DNA from: Novosphingobium sediminicola
GTDB lineage: Bacteria > Pseudomonadota > Alphaproteobacteria > Sphingomonadales > Sphingomonadaceae
DNA: 64,000 nucleotides
Direction of reading: 5' to 3'
Assembly (NCBI RefSeq): GCF_014196525.1
Contig: NZ_JACIDX010000007.1
Coordinates: 62,001 to 126,000 of the forward strand
The notes beneath the pieces are model-generated. The model was given only the letters and a program-made list of their open reading frames with translations. It was not told where the DNA came from and did not search any database. The position numbers were made by a program, and so were the translations under genes. Positions 28,626 to 36,273 of this stretch are shown here, piece after piece (within the stretch, counting starts at the first letter, position 1; each line of letters starts with the position of its first letter).

Positions 28626-29135
28626 ATGGGTCTTAACACGCTTTTTCTGAGCATGAGCGGGGCCTTGCGCTGGCTGGGCGCCTCGGCCCTGCGGATCTGG
28701 GCGGCGGTGGCGCTGGTCGCGCTGGGCGTGGCGGGGTGGCAATATCATCGCGCCGCGCATTGGGCCGCCGCCGCCCGCGCCACCCGATCCGCATGGGATG
28801 CCGAGCGCAAGGCCGCCGCCGCCGCCAAGATCGCCGCCGAAACTCGCTACAGGAGCCTTGCCGATGATGCCGATGCCCAACATGCCGCCGCGCTGGCGCA
28901 GGGGGATGCTCGCCTTGCTGCCTATATTGCCGCTCACCGCCTGCGCTCATCCGCGCCCGATCCAGCCCGCAGCCCCGACGATCGCGGTGCCGCAATTCCT
29001 GAAGGCTCCGCCGCCGGTCCCGTCCTGGCGAACCCCGTCTTGGCGACAATCACCGAAGCCGACCTGAAGATCTGCGATGCCAATTATGTTTATGCGCAGG
29101 CCGCCCATGACTGGGCCAATGGCCTGAACCCCTGA
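28626..29135 (+). CDS. Rz: Phage-type i-spanin (Rz-like)
   Basis: 169 residues from ATG 28626, which has AGGGAG nine bases before it; an ATG at 28599 is possible but lies in a hairpin. The N terminus carries one membrane anchor (IWAAVALVALGVAGW). A long Ala/Arg/Glu-rich helix follows (about 45-100), predicted coiled-coil. The ending has EADLKICDANYVYAQAAHDW, a pattern I associate with Rz-like proteins of sphingomonad and other alphaproteobacterial phages. In phages, Rz spans the periplasm with the lipoprotein Rz1 and fuses the membranes at lysis. A candidate Rz1 is embedded in the +1 frame. No endolysin, holin or other phage gene adjoins it. Confidence 0.65.
   Translation: MGLNTLFLSMSGALRWLGASALRIWAAVALVALGVAGWQYHRAAHWAAAARATRSAWDAERKAAAAAKIAAETRYRSLADDADAQHAAALAQGDARLAAYIAAHRLRSSAPDPARSPDDRGAAIPEGSAAGPVLANPVLATITEADLKICDANYVYAQAAHDWANGLNP
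28882..29067 (+). CDS. Rz1: Embedded o-spanin lipoprotein (Rz1-like)
   Basis: A 61-codon reading frame lying wholly inside the Rz-like gene in the +1 frame. It starts with a basic segment (MPPRWRRG), then a hydrophobic stretch MLALLPILPLTAC that ends in a lipobox Cys. The mature part is short and very proline-rich (HPRPIQPAAP, LKAPPPVPSW). This is the classic layout of an Rz1 o-spanin nested in Rz. The start is uncertain: ATGs at 28864, 28867, 28882 and 28906 are all in frame, and 28882 gives the best signal peptide. High GC makes out-of-frame ORFs common, but a lipobox plus a Pro-rich tail in exactly this position is unlikely by chance. Confidence 0.6.
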   Translation: MPPRWRRGMLALLPILPLTACAHPRPIQPAAPTIAVPQFLKAPPPVPSWRTPSWRQSPKPT

Positions 29136-29139
29136 TGCG

Positions 29140-29178
29140 AAAACCCCCGCCCGGCGCGATGCCGGACGGGGTTTTCTT
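29140..29178 (+). terminator. Intrinsic terminator after the spanin genes
   Basis: AAAACCCCCGCCCGGC pairs with GCCGGACGGGGTTTT over a GCGAT loop, with T-rich ends on both strands. It can serve the plus-strand spanin genes and the minus-strand yceI. A second hairpin (AACCCTTG/CAAGGGTT around a seven-G loop, 29181-29203) lies between it and yceI. Confidence 0.85.
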
Positions 29179-29213
29179 GCAACCCTTGGGGGGGGCAAGG
29201 GTTGGGGGGGCTT

Positions 29214-29822
29214 TTACTTGGCCTTTTCAAAGGCCGCGCTGATGCGCAGGGTCACTTCATCACCGATCAGCGGGATATAGGTCTTCACACCGAAATCGCT
29301 GCGCTTGAGCGAGGTGGTGGCATTGAACCCCACCGTATAGCCCTTGCTCAGCGGGTTCACGCCGCTGGCCAGAAACGCGGCCTTCAGCACCACCGGGCGG
29401 GTCACGCCATGGAACGTCAGATTGCCCGCGATATTGGCGGTGCGCGGGCCGGTGGGCGTCACGCCGGTCGAGGTGAAGCGGATTTCGGGATATTTGCCCG
29501 CATCCAGCCATGCTTCGCTCTTCAACTCGCCGTCCAGCGTGGCATTGGTGGTAGACACGCTGCTCACCGGGATGGTGATGTCCACCTTGGCCGCCGCGGG
29601 CGCCTTGGGGTCAAGGACGAGAGAACCGGTCACGCCGGTCAGATCGCCGTACCAATCCGAAAAGCCCATATGGCTGACCGTGAATTGCACGCGGGTGTGG
29701 GTGGTTTCGACCGTGTAATTGCCCGCCTGCACGGCGGCAGGGGCGGGGTTGGCCACCGGCGACTGCGCATAAGCGGCAACCGGGGCAACGATCAGGGCGG
29801 CGGCGATCAGAGAGCGAAACAT
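29214..29822 (-). CDS. YceI family periplasmic protein
   Basis: 202 residues with a signal peptide (MFRSLIAAALIVAPVAAYA). The lipocalin-like YceI fold is recognised from YTVETTHTRVQFTVSHMGFS, the KVDITIPVSSV strand, KYPEIRFTSTGV, GNLTFHGVTRPVVL and the terminal IPLIGDEVTLRISAAFEK. Members bind isoprenoid quinones or similar amphiphiles in the periplasm. It is the last gene of a minus-strand set with azoR and ygiD, 12 bases after azoR, so a quinone or aromatic stress theme is plausible. Confidence 0.92.
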   Translation of the reverse strand: MFRSLIAAALIVAPVAAYAQSPVANPAPAAVQAGNYTVETTHTRVQFTVSHMGFSDWYGDLTGVTGSLVLDPKAPAAAKVDITIPVSSVSTTNATLDGELKSEAWLDAGKYPEIRFTSTGVTPTGPRTANIAGNLTFHGVTRPVVLKAAFLASGVNPLSKGYTVGFNATTSLKRSDFGVKTYIPLIGDEVTLRISAAFEKAK

Positions 29823-29834
29823 GGCGATGGTTCC

Positions 29835-30419
29835 TTACAAAGCGCTGATTTCGGCAACCGCGCCCGAGATGGCTTCGGCAGCGGCCTCGGGGCCAAAGGC
29901 CAGACCTTCGGCGGTGACGACGGTGACATCATCAATGCCGACAAAGCTGAGCAGGCTCTTGGTGTGGGGCACGGCGAAGGGGAAGCCGGTGGCGTCGTCA
30001 TACTTGCCCGCGCGGGCCTGGGCCAGAATGGCCTTTTTGCCCTTGACCAGACCTTCGGGACCTTCGGCAGTGTACTGGAACGTGGTGCCCGCGCGGCCGA
30101 CATAATCGAACCAGGCCTTGAGCGTCGAGGGCATGCCGAAGTTATAGACCGGCACGCCGATCACGATGATGTCGGCGGCAAAGACTTCGCCGATGATTTC
30201 GTCCTGAAGCGCGCGGGCGGCGGCGAACTGTTCGCCTTCGGGGGCCTGACGGCCGATCCCGGCCAGCGAGGCGGAGTCGACATGCGGCACCGGATTGGCG
30301 TCAAGGTCGCGCTCAACCACAGTCGCTTCGGGGTGGGCGGCCAGATAGGCGTTGATCAGCTTGTTGCTGACCGAAGCTTCGCCAGTGGCGGCCGAACGGA
30401 TCACAAGAACATTAGCCAT
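29835..30419 (-). CDS. azoR: FMN-dependent NADH-azoreductase / quinone reductase
   Basis: 194 residues, the normal AzoR length. The flavodoxin-like fold starts at MANVLVIRSAATGEASVSNKL; IIVIGVPVYNFGMPSTLKAWFDYV is the FMN-binding segment and GLVKGKKAILAQARAG follows. It reduces quinones and azo dyes in two-electron steps using NADH, protecting against redox cycling. ATG 30419 is preceded by GGAG nine bases upstream; the longer frame to 30608 overlaps the ygiD gene and is not used. It lies between ygiD and yceI and is probably co-transcribed with them. Confidence 0.93.
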   Translation of the reverse strand: MANVLVIRSAATGEASVSNKLINAYLAAHPEATVVERDLDANPVPHVDSASLAGIGRQAPEGEQFAAARALQDEIIGEVFAADIIVIGVPVYNFGMPSTLKAWFDYVGRAGTTFQYTAEGPEGLVKGKKAILAQARAGKYDDATGFPFAVPHTKSLLSFVGIDDVTVVTAEGLAFGPEAAAEAISGAVAEISAL

Positions 30420-30453
30420 GGGATTTACTCCAGTACGGGGGAAAGAGAGGGGT

Positions 30454-31230
30454 TCAGTCGAAACGGTAGGCATCCATGCGCAGGATGCCCAGATCGGTGG
30501 ATTGGTGAATGCGGGTCGGCTTTGCCCCTTCGCCCGCCGCGCCCAGCGCGACAAACAGGGGAAGCAGATGCTCGTCGGTGGGATGGTTTTCCACCGCATA
30601 GGGGGCAAGGCGGCGATAGGAGACCAGATCGCAGGTCCGCCCGTTCATCAGCGCCTCGTGCATCCAGTCGGCAAAGGCGGTCACCCATTCCGGGCTGGGC
30701 CCATCGCCCAGATGGCGGCTGATTGCGCGCAGATTGTGGGTAAAGCTGCCCGAGGCCAGCACGAGGACATTTTCCTTGCGCAATTCGCTCAGCGCCCGGC
30801 CCAGTTGCACATGATGACCCGGCCCAAGGCGGCTCTGGATCGAGAGCTGCACCACCGGAATGGTATGTTCGGGCCACATCAGCAGCAGCGGCGTCCATGC
30901 GCCATGGTCCAGCCCGCGCCGCGTGTCGATCCCGGCGCGCAGGCCTGCGTCACCCAGCAGATCCACCACGCGCGCGGCCAGATCGGGCGATCCGGGGGCA
31001 GGGTAGTTCAGTGCATAGAGCGCGGGCGGGAAGCCGTAGAAATCGTGGATCGTCTCGTTGACATCAACCGCATTGACGGTGGGAACATCGCTTTCCCAAT
31101 GGGCCGAGATCACCACGATGGCGTCGGGCCGTTCGAGCGTTGCCCCAAGCCCGGCAATGAAATGACGCGCCGGATGGTCCTGCAGCGCCAGCATCGGCGA
31201 ACCGTGTGAGAGATAGAGGGTGGGCTGCAT
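30454..31230 (-). CDS. ygiD: DODA/YgiD-type extradiol dioxygenase (LigB superfamily)
   Basis: 258 residues. Family signs are PTLYLSHGSPML near the N terminus with a metal-ligand His, VVISAHWES, a GLDHGAWTPL segment, LASGSFTHNL and ENHPTDEHLLPL. These residues bind a non-haem metal that cleaves catechol-type rings; the E. coli relative acts on DOPA. The physiological substrate here is unknown. The start at 31230 has GGAG ahead; the in-frame upstream ATG at 31323 would intrude on the LysR promoter region. It is first in the minus-strand operon and divergent from a LysR regulator, as often seen for regulated quinone or aromatic response operons. Confidence 0.88.
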   Translation of the reverse strand: MQPTLYLSHGSPMLALQDHPARHFIAGLGATLERPDAIVVISAHWESDVPTVNAVDVNETIHDFYGFPPALYALNYPAPGSPDLAARVVDLLGDAGLRAGIDTRRGLDHGAWTPLLLMWPEHTIPVVQLSIQSRLGPGHHVQLGRALSELRKENVLVLASGSFTHNLRAISRHLGDGPSPEWVTAFADWMHEALMNGRTCDLVSYRRLAPYAVENHPTDEHLLPLFVALGAAGEGAKPTRIHQSTDLGILRMDAYRFD

Positions 31231-31343
31231 GGTATTTCTCCGTGCCGAGGCTTGCTCGGCGTTGAGTGCTAAATAGGCTAATGACTTTTGCATTCCAATT
31301 GGCCAATATCGCAGATCATCCATGCAAAAACGGATAGGTATCT
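31231..31343. promoter_or_regulatory. Divergent LysR/ygiD control region
   Basis: 113 bases between a LysR regulator and the operon it very likely controls. It is more AT-rich than its surroundings. A LysR-type T-N11-A box is expected, but I cannot single one out with confidence. Confidence 0.5.
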
Positions 31344-32225
31344 ATGGATTGGGATGACGTTCGCAGCTTTCTGGCCATTGCCCGCACGCGCAGCCTGTCG
31401 GGCGCCGCGCGCGAACTGGGCGTGCGCCAGTCGACCATGAGCCGCCGGTTGGAAGCGATGGAGGCGCGCAACGGCGCCCGCCTGTTGCAGCGCACCACCA
31501 ATGGCTATGAATTGACCGCGCTGGGCGAGGCGGTGCTGGGCAATGCCGAGCGGATGGAGGCCGAAGCCATCGCGGTCGAACGCATGGTGCAGGGGCGCGA
31601 CGTGGCGCTGTCGGGCGTGGTGCGGTTGACCACGGTGGAGGTTCTGTCGAACCTGTTGCTGCCCGATGCGGTCAAGGCGCTTCAGGCACGCTATCCGGCG
31701 ATCACGCTGGACGTGCTGACCGACAGCCGCTCGCTCAGCCTGTCCAAGCGCGAGGCGGACATTGCCATCCGGATGACGCGGTTCGACAGCCATGACGTCA
31801 TCACCCGTCGCATGACGACAGCCTCGGGCGCGCTCTATGCCAGCCCCGATTATCTGGCCGAGCATGGGCAGGATCTGGCCAGCCAGAACCATGCGATCAT
31901 CACCGTGCTGGAGGATCAGGCCCATCAGCCCGAGGCGCGCTGGCTGGCCGAAATGCTGCCCCACGCGCGCGTGGCCATGCGCAACAACAGCCGCGACGGG
32001 CAATTGGCCGCCGCGCGGGCGGGGATCGGGGTGGTCTATCTGCCCTGCTATCTGGCCGATCGCGAGCCCGGCGTGGTGCGGCTGGATGCGGGGTTGGGGC
32101 CATCGCGCGAAGTGTGGTTGGGGGTGCATGCCGATTTGCGCCACATGCCGCGCATCAGGGCGGTGATCGACGTGCTCAACGATGCCTTTTCGGCGCAGAA
32201 GTGTCTGTTTTCGGGCGAAACCTAG
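31344..32225 (+). CDS. LysR-family transcriptional regulator
   Basis: 293 residues. The N-terminal winged helix (about 1-60) contains FLAIARTRSLSGAARELGVRQ..MSRRL, and the effector-binding domain follows (about 90-290, with LSGVVRLTTVEVLSNLLLP, READIAIRMTRF and AARAGIGVVYLP). It is divergent from the ygiD-azoR-yceI operon, so by the usual LysR pattern it should activate that operon in response to an aromatic or quinone-like effector and repress itself. The effector is inferred, not seen. Confidence 0.92.
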   Translation: MDWDDVRSFLAIARTRSLSGAARELGVRQSTMSRRLEAMEARNGARLLQRTTNGYELTALGEAVLGNAERMEAEAIAVERMVQGRDVALSGVVRLTTVEVLSNLLLPDAVKALQARYPAITLDVLTDSRSLSLSKREADIAIRMTRFDSHDVITRRMTTASGALYASPDYLAEHGQDLASQNHAIITVLEDQAHQPEARWLAEMLPHARVAMRNNSRDGQLAAARAGIGVVYLPCYLADREPGVVRLDAGLGPSREVWLGVHADLRHMPRIRAVIDVLNDAFSAQKCLFSGET

Positions 32226-32347
32226 AATAGTCCGCAGATCGGAAAGCGGTTACGCAAAACTCCCTTCTTTGTGCGCAGCATTGTACGGCAGGCGTTGCGC
32301 CCCGGCCCCTGCGGGCTTACACAAAGGTTCAGGGAGATTTTGTCATA

Positions 32348-33094
32348 ATGTCATCGCCAACCAAGCCATCAACGCCCGCCAGACCGCGCAAGCGCAAGGG
32401 GGGCGAGGGGTTGCGCATCCATCAGGCCATTGCGCGCAAGCTGGGCATCGCCATCCTCAATGGCACGTATGAGCCGGGTTCTTCGCTGGGTGGAGAGATC
32501 GAGGCGTCCGAGCGTTTGGGCGTATCGCGCACCGCCTATCGCGAGGCGATCCGCATCCTGATCGCCAAGGGGCTGATCGAGAGTCGGCCCAAGGCGGGGA
32601 CGCATGTGCTGCCCCGGCGGCGGTGGAATCTGCTGGACCCGGATATTCTGGCATGGATGTTTTCGGAAAAGCCGGATCGCGATTTCGTGCGCGACCTGTT
32701 TGAACTGCGCGGGATTATCGAGCCGGAAGCGGCGGCGCTGGCTGCGGCGCGGCGTCATGACGGCCATCTGGGCTTGATGCGGCAGGCGCTTGACGGGATG
32801 CGCGTCCATGGCCTTGCCTGCGGCGAAGGGCAGGCGGCGGATCAGGATTTCCACTCCACCATGCTGGAGGCGGCGGGCAATGATGCGTTGACCTCGCTGA
32901 TCGGATCGGTGGGGGCGGCGGTGCGCTGGACTACGCATTTCAAGCAGAGCAATTCGCCCGTGCCGCGCAATTCGCTGCCCGAGCATGAGGCGGTGCATCA
33001 GGCCATTGCGGCAGGCGACCCGGATGGCGCGCGGCGCGCGATGCAGGTCCTGCTGGAATATGCCCGGTCGGATGTGGTTGATAGTATAGCCTGA
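32348..33094 (+). CDS. FadR-subfamily GntR transcriptional regulator
   Basis: 248 residues. A basic N-terminal tail precedes the GntR winged helix (residues 20-85, LGGEIEASERLGVSRTAYREAIRILIAKGLIESRPKAG in part) and an all-helical FCD effector domain (about 105-240: FVRDLFELRGIIEPEAAALAA, DQDFHSTMLEAAGN, LPEHEAVHQAIAAGD). FCD regulators bind small organic acids with a metal. It sits 181 bases upstream of the hydroxycinnamate genes in the same direction, so it probably controls them. In the Sphingobium SYK-6 system that I recall, the equivalent regulator FerC is of MarR type, so this would be a different control solution. Confidence 0.9.
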   Translation: MSSPTKPSTPARPRKRKGGEGLRIHQAIARKLGIAILNGTYEPGSSLGGEIEASERLGVSRTAYREAIRILIAKGLIESRPKAGTHVLPRRRWNLLDPDILAWMFSEKPDRDFVRDLFELRGIIEPEAAALAAARRHDGHLGLMRQALDGMRVHGLACGEGQAADQDFHSTMLEAAGNDALTSLIGSVGAAVRWTTHFKQSNSPVPRNSLPEHEAVHQAIAAGDPDGARRAMQVLLEYARSDVVDSIA

Positions 33095-33192
33095 ATTTTC
33101 CAATCGACGATGGCGGCTGTGCGTGGCCCGCTCTGGCATGATGCCGGGGCGGGCCGTTTTTATGGCCATGTTGAGAGGGCTTGCAGAGCGGC

Positions 33193-33230
33193 TTGACGCG
33201 CTCCGGATAAATGTTATGAATAATAGCATA
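33193..33230 (+). promoter_or_regulatory. Candidate promoter with overlapping dyad upstream of the hydroxycinnamate genes
   Basis: TTGACG (33193-33198) and TATGAA (33215-33220) are 16 bases apart and resemble -35 and -10 elements. The dyad TATG-N8-CATA (33215-33230) overlaps the -10 and could be an operator for the adjacent FadR-type regulator. The segment is conspicuously AT-rich for this genome. Confidence 0.45.
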
Positions 33231-33275
33231 TGCCACCCCGGACGGGGGCAAGCCATTCGAACAGAGGAGCCTGTC

Positions 33276-34127
33276 ATGACCGAGCAGACGATTGATCGCG
33301 CAGAAGAAGATACCGTTGCCGTCCACATCGAGAATCGCATCGCCTGGGTGAAGTACAACCGCCCCGAAAAGCGCAATTGCATGAGCCCCAAGCTGAACCG
33401 TCAGATGACGCGCGTGCTGGAAGATCTGGAATTCCGCGATGACGTGGGCGTGGTCGTGCTGACGGGCGAAGGCTCGGCTTTCTCGGCGGGCATGGACCTT
33501 CAAGAATATTTCCGCGAAAACGAACAGAAGGGCCTGTGGGCTACGCGCAAGTCGCAGCGCGAAGCTTATAACTGGTGGGAGCGTCTGCGTTGGTATGAAA
33601 AGCCGACCATCGGCATGATCAACGGCTGGTGCTTTGGCGGCGCCTATGGTCCGCTCTACGCCGTGGACATCGCGATCTCGTCGGACGACGCCAAGTTTGG
33701 CCTGTCGGAAATCAACTGGGGCATTCTGCCCGGTGGTGGCGCGTCCAAGGTGGCGCAGGAGCTGATGCCGCTGCGCAAGGCGATGTATCACGCGATGATG
33801 GGCGAGAACCTGACCGGCAAGCAGGCCGAAGCGCAGGGTCTGGTGACCGAAAGCGTGCCGCATGACCAGCTCAAGGCCCGCGTGATCGAGATCGCCGAAG
33901 CGCTGCTCAAGAAGGACGCCAATGCCCTTCGCGCCACCAAGTGGGCGATGCGCCGCATGGTCGAAATGACCTATGACAATGCCGAAGACTATCTGATCCG
34001 CGCACAGGAAGCGCTGAACGGCTTTGGCGGTCTGGAAGGGCGCAAGGAAGCGACCAAGCAGTTCCTTGACGACAAGACCTTCAAGCCGGGTCTGGGCACG
34101 TTCGACATCACCAAGATCAACAAGTAA
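33276..34127 (+). CDS. ferB: p-Hydroxycinnamoyl-CoA hydratase/lyase (feruloyl-CoA hydratase/lyase)
   Basis: 283 residues of the crotonase superfamily. The enzyme hydrates feruloyl-, caffeoyl- or p-coumaroyl-CoA and cleaves it to an aromatic aldehyde and acetyl-CoA. Motifs matching the Pseudomonas enzyme as I recall it: RPEKRNCMSPKLNRQM, SAFSAGMDLQEYF, YEKPTIGMINGWCFGGAYGPL (first 20 residues quoted in part), FGLSEINWGILPGG, with the Glu in LSEI as catalytic acid, and KQFLDDKTFKPGL near the end. ATG 33276 has GAGGAG upstream. The next gene begins 25 bases later and supplies its CoA ester. No aldehyde dehydrogenase is in the window. Confidence 0.92.
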   Translation: MTEQTIDRAEEDTVAVHIENRIAWVKYNRPEKRNCMSPKLNRQMTRVLEDLEFRDDVGVVVLTGEGSAFSAGMDLQEYFRENEQKGLWATRKSQREAYNWWERLRWYEKPTIGMINGWCFGGAYGPLYAVDIAISSDDAKFGLSEINWGILPGGGASKVAQELMPLRKAMYHAMMGENLTGKQAEAQGLVTESVPHDQLKARVIEIAEALLKKDANALRATKWAMRRMVEMTYDNAEDYLIRAQEALNGFGGLEGRKEATKQFLDDKTFKPGLGTFDITKINK

Positions 34128-34152
34128 TCCTTCACCGGAAGAGGGCAGTAAG

Positions 34153-36264
34153 ATGGCAAGACTGGAACGGGCGAGCATTGCTCGCCTGCTCAAGCCGCGC
34201 AGCGTGGCGGTTGTCGGCGCAAGCGACAAGCCGGGCGCCTTGGGCGCAACGCTGATCAGCAATCTGGACCGTGCCGGATATGCAGGCGCGATTTACCCGA
34301 TCAATCCCAACCGGGAAAAGATCGGGGAGCGCGCCTGCCTGCCCTCGGTGGATGCTTTGCCCGATGGCGTGGATGTGGCGGTGCTCGCCATTCCCCGCGC
34401 TTTCGTGCTGGATACGATTAAGGGGTTGGCCGCGCGGGGCGTGGGCAGCGCGATCATCTTTGCCGCCGGCTTTGCCGAGGATGGCGAAGCGGGCATGGCC
34501 GAACAGGCCGAGATCGGCCGCCTTGCTGCGGAAAGCGGCATGGTGATCGAAGGGCCGAACTGCCTTGGCATGGTCAACCATGTCGATGGCGTGCCGCTGA
34601 CCTTTGTGGAAACGGCGATTGTGCCGCCCGCCGGTCGGCGTTCGCTCTCGGTCGTGTCGCAATCGGGCGCAATGGCGGCGGTGCTTTGCACCACGCTGCT
34701 GGCCCGCGAACTCGCATGCTCCTATTCGGTCAGCACCGGCAATGAGGCGGCTTCGGGCGTAGAGGATTATCTCGACTGGCTGGTCGATGATGCCGATACG
34801 CAGGTGATCGCGATGATCGTCGAGCAGTTCCGCGATCCGGCCCGCTTCATCGCGGCCGCCGAACGCGCGCGCGCGGCGGGCAAGCCCATCGTGCTGCTGC
34901 ACCCCGGCAAGAGCAGCGCGGCGCGCGAGAGCGCGGCCACGCATACCGGCGCCATGGCGGGCGATTACAAGCTGATGCGCGCCAAGGTGGAACGCACCGG
35001 CGTGATCTTTGCCGAAACGCTTCAGGAGCTGGGCGATATTGCCGAAATCCTGATCCGCTGCGCTGGCATGAGCCATCCTTCGGCAGCCGTTCTGGGCGAA
35101 TCGGGCGCGTTCAAGGCTCTGACGCTCGATCTGGCCGAGGAACTGGGTCTGCCGCTGGCCGATCTGCATGATGAGGACAGCCCGGAACTGCGCGCTGCCC
35201 TGCCGCCTTTCGTACCGGTGTCGAACCCGCTCGACATCACCGCGCAGGGCCTGTCGCAGCCGGTGATTTATACGCAATCCTTGGGCGCGCTGATGGATGA
35301 TGCGCGCGTGGGTGCGGTCGTGGCTGGGATCATCCAGTCCGATCCGATCACGGCCAAGATCAAGGTGCCTGCGATTGTTGCCGCTCTCGACGGGCGCGAG
35401 ATCACCAAGCCGCTGGTCTTTGCGGGCCTCGATGAAGGCGCGGATATGCCCGCGCATTATATCGCGGATCTGCGCGCCCGCGGCATTCCTTGGTTCCCCA
35501 CCACCGAGCGGGCTTTCCGCGCTCTGGCCGCGCTGACGCGGCGGGCGGCGCTAGATCTGACCAATGCGGCGCCGGATGCGCTGTCGGTGGCGGGCCTTGG
35601 CGATTATGCGGGCGTGGTGGCCGAATATCAGGCCAAGGCGCTGCTCGGCCCGCTGGGTATCAGCTTCCCCTCGGGCCAGTTTGCGGCAAATGCCGAGGCT
35701 GCTGTCGCGGCGGCCGAAGCTGTAGGCTATCCGGTGGCGATGAAGGCGCAGGCCGCCGCCTTGGGGCACAAGTCGGACGCTGGCGGGGTGATGCTCAATC
35801 TGGGTGATGCTGATGCTGTACGCGCGGCATTCCCCAAGATGGTGGCCAATGTCGCGGCCTATGATGCCGGGATCAATCTCGACGGCGTGCTGATCGAGAA
35901 GATGGGCAATCGCGGTCTGGAAATGATCGTGGGCGCCAAGAATGATCCCGAGTGGGGTCCGGTGGTGCTGGCCGGTTTTGGCGGGGTGACGGCGGAAATT
36001 CTGGCCGACGTGGCCTTGATTACGCCTGACCTGTCGGAAGAAGCCATTGTCGATAAGCTCTATGGGCTGAAGCAGGCCGCTTTGCTCAAGGGCTATCGCG
36101 GTTCGCCTGCGCTCGACGTGGCGGCGCTGGCCAAGCTGATCCGTCAGATCAGCGCGGTCTTGCTGGCCGAACCGTCCATTCTGGAAATGGACCTCAACCC
36201 GGTGATCCTGCATCCCGCAGGCGAGGGTGTTGTGGCGCTCGACGCGCTGATGCTGGTGAAGTAA
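34153..36264 (+). CDS. ferA: ADP-forming acyl-CoA synthetase, probable feruloyl/p-coumaroyl-CoA synthetase
   Basis: 703 residues. Domain order is: CoA-binding Rossmann domain (about 1-140, SVAVVGASDKPGALGATL); two succinyl-CoA-synthetase-like flavodoxin domains (about 150-470, with VVSQSGAMAAVL, THTGAMAGDY and FGESGAFKAL-type segment); and a C-terminal ATP-grasp domain (about 490-700, ALLGPLGISFPSG, VAMKAQAAALGHKSDAGGV, VLAGFGGVTAEIL). It ligates CoA to an acid using ATP with ADP release. Adjacent to the hydratase/lyase this matches FerA of Sphingobium SYK-6, unlike the AMP-forming Fcs of Pseudomonas. ATG 34153 has an AG-rich ribosome binding site; the frame to 34024 overlaps ferB. Confidence 0.88.
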   Translation: MARLERASIARLLKPRSVAVVGASDKPGALGATLISNLDRAGYAGAIYPINPNREKIGERACLPSVDALPDGVDVAVLAIPRAFVLDTIKGLAARGVGSAIIFAAGFAEDGEAGMAEQAEIGRLAAESGMVIEGPNCLGMVNHVDGVPLTFVETAIVPPAGRRSLSVVSQSGAMAAVLCTTLLARELACSYSVSTGNEAASGVEDYLDWLVDDADTQVIAMIVEQFRDPARFIAAAERARAAGKPIVLLHPGKSSAARESAATHTGAMAGDYKLMRAKVERTGVIFAETLQELGDIAEILIRCAGMSHPSAAVLGESGAFKALTLDLAEELGLPLADLHDEDSPELRAALPPFVPVSNPLDITAQGLSQPVIYTQSLGALMDDARVGAVVAGIIQSDPITAKIKVPAIVAALDGREITKPLVFAGLDEGADMPAHYIADLRARGIPWFPTTERAFRALAALTRRAALDLTNAAPDALSVAGLGDYAGVVAEYQAKALLGPLGISFPSGQFAANAEAAVAAAEAVGYPVAMKAQAAALGHKSDAGGVMLNLGDADAVRAAFPKMVANVAAYDAGINLDGVLIEKMGNRGLEMIVGAKNDPEWGPVVLAGFGGVTAEILADVALITPDLSEEAIVDKLYGLKQAALLKGYRGSPALDVAALAKLIRQISAVLLAEPSILEMDLNPVILHPAGEGVVALDALMLVK

Positions 36265-36273
36265 ACGGTGAAC

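Noticed and set aside
28599..29178. A prophage or prophage remnant around the spanin genes
   Set aside because: No integrase, terminase, capsid, tail, endolysin or att-like repeat was seen within several kilobases. Only the spanin pair can be supported.
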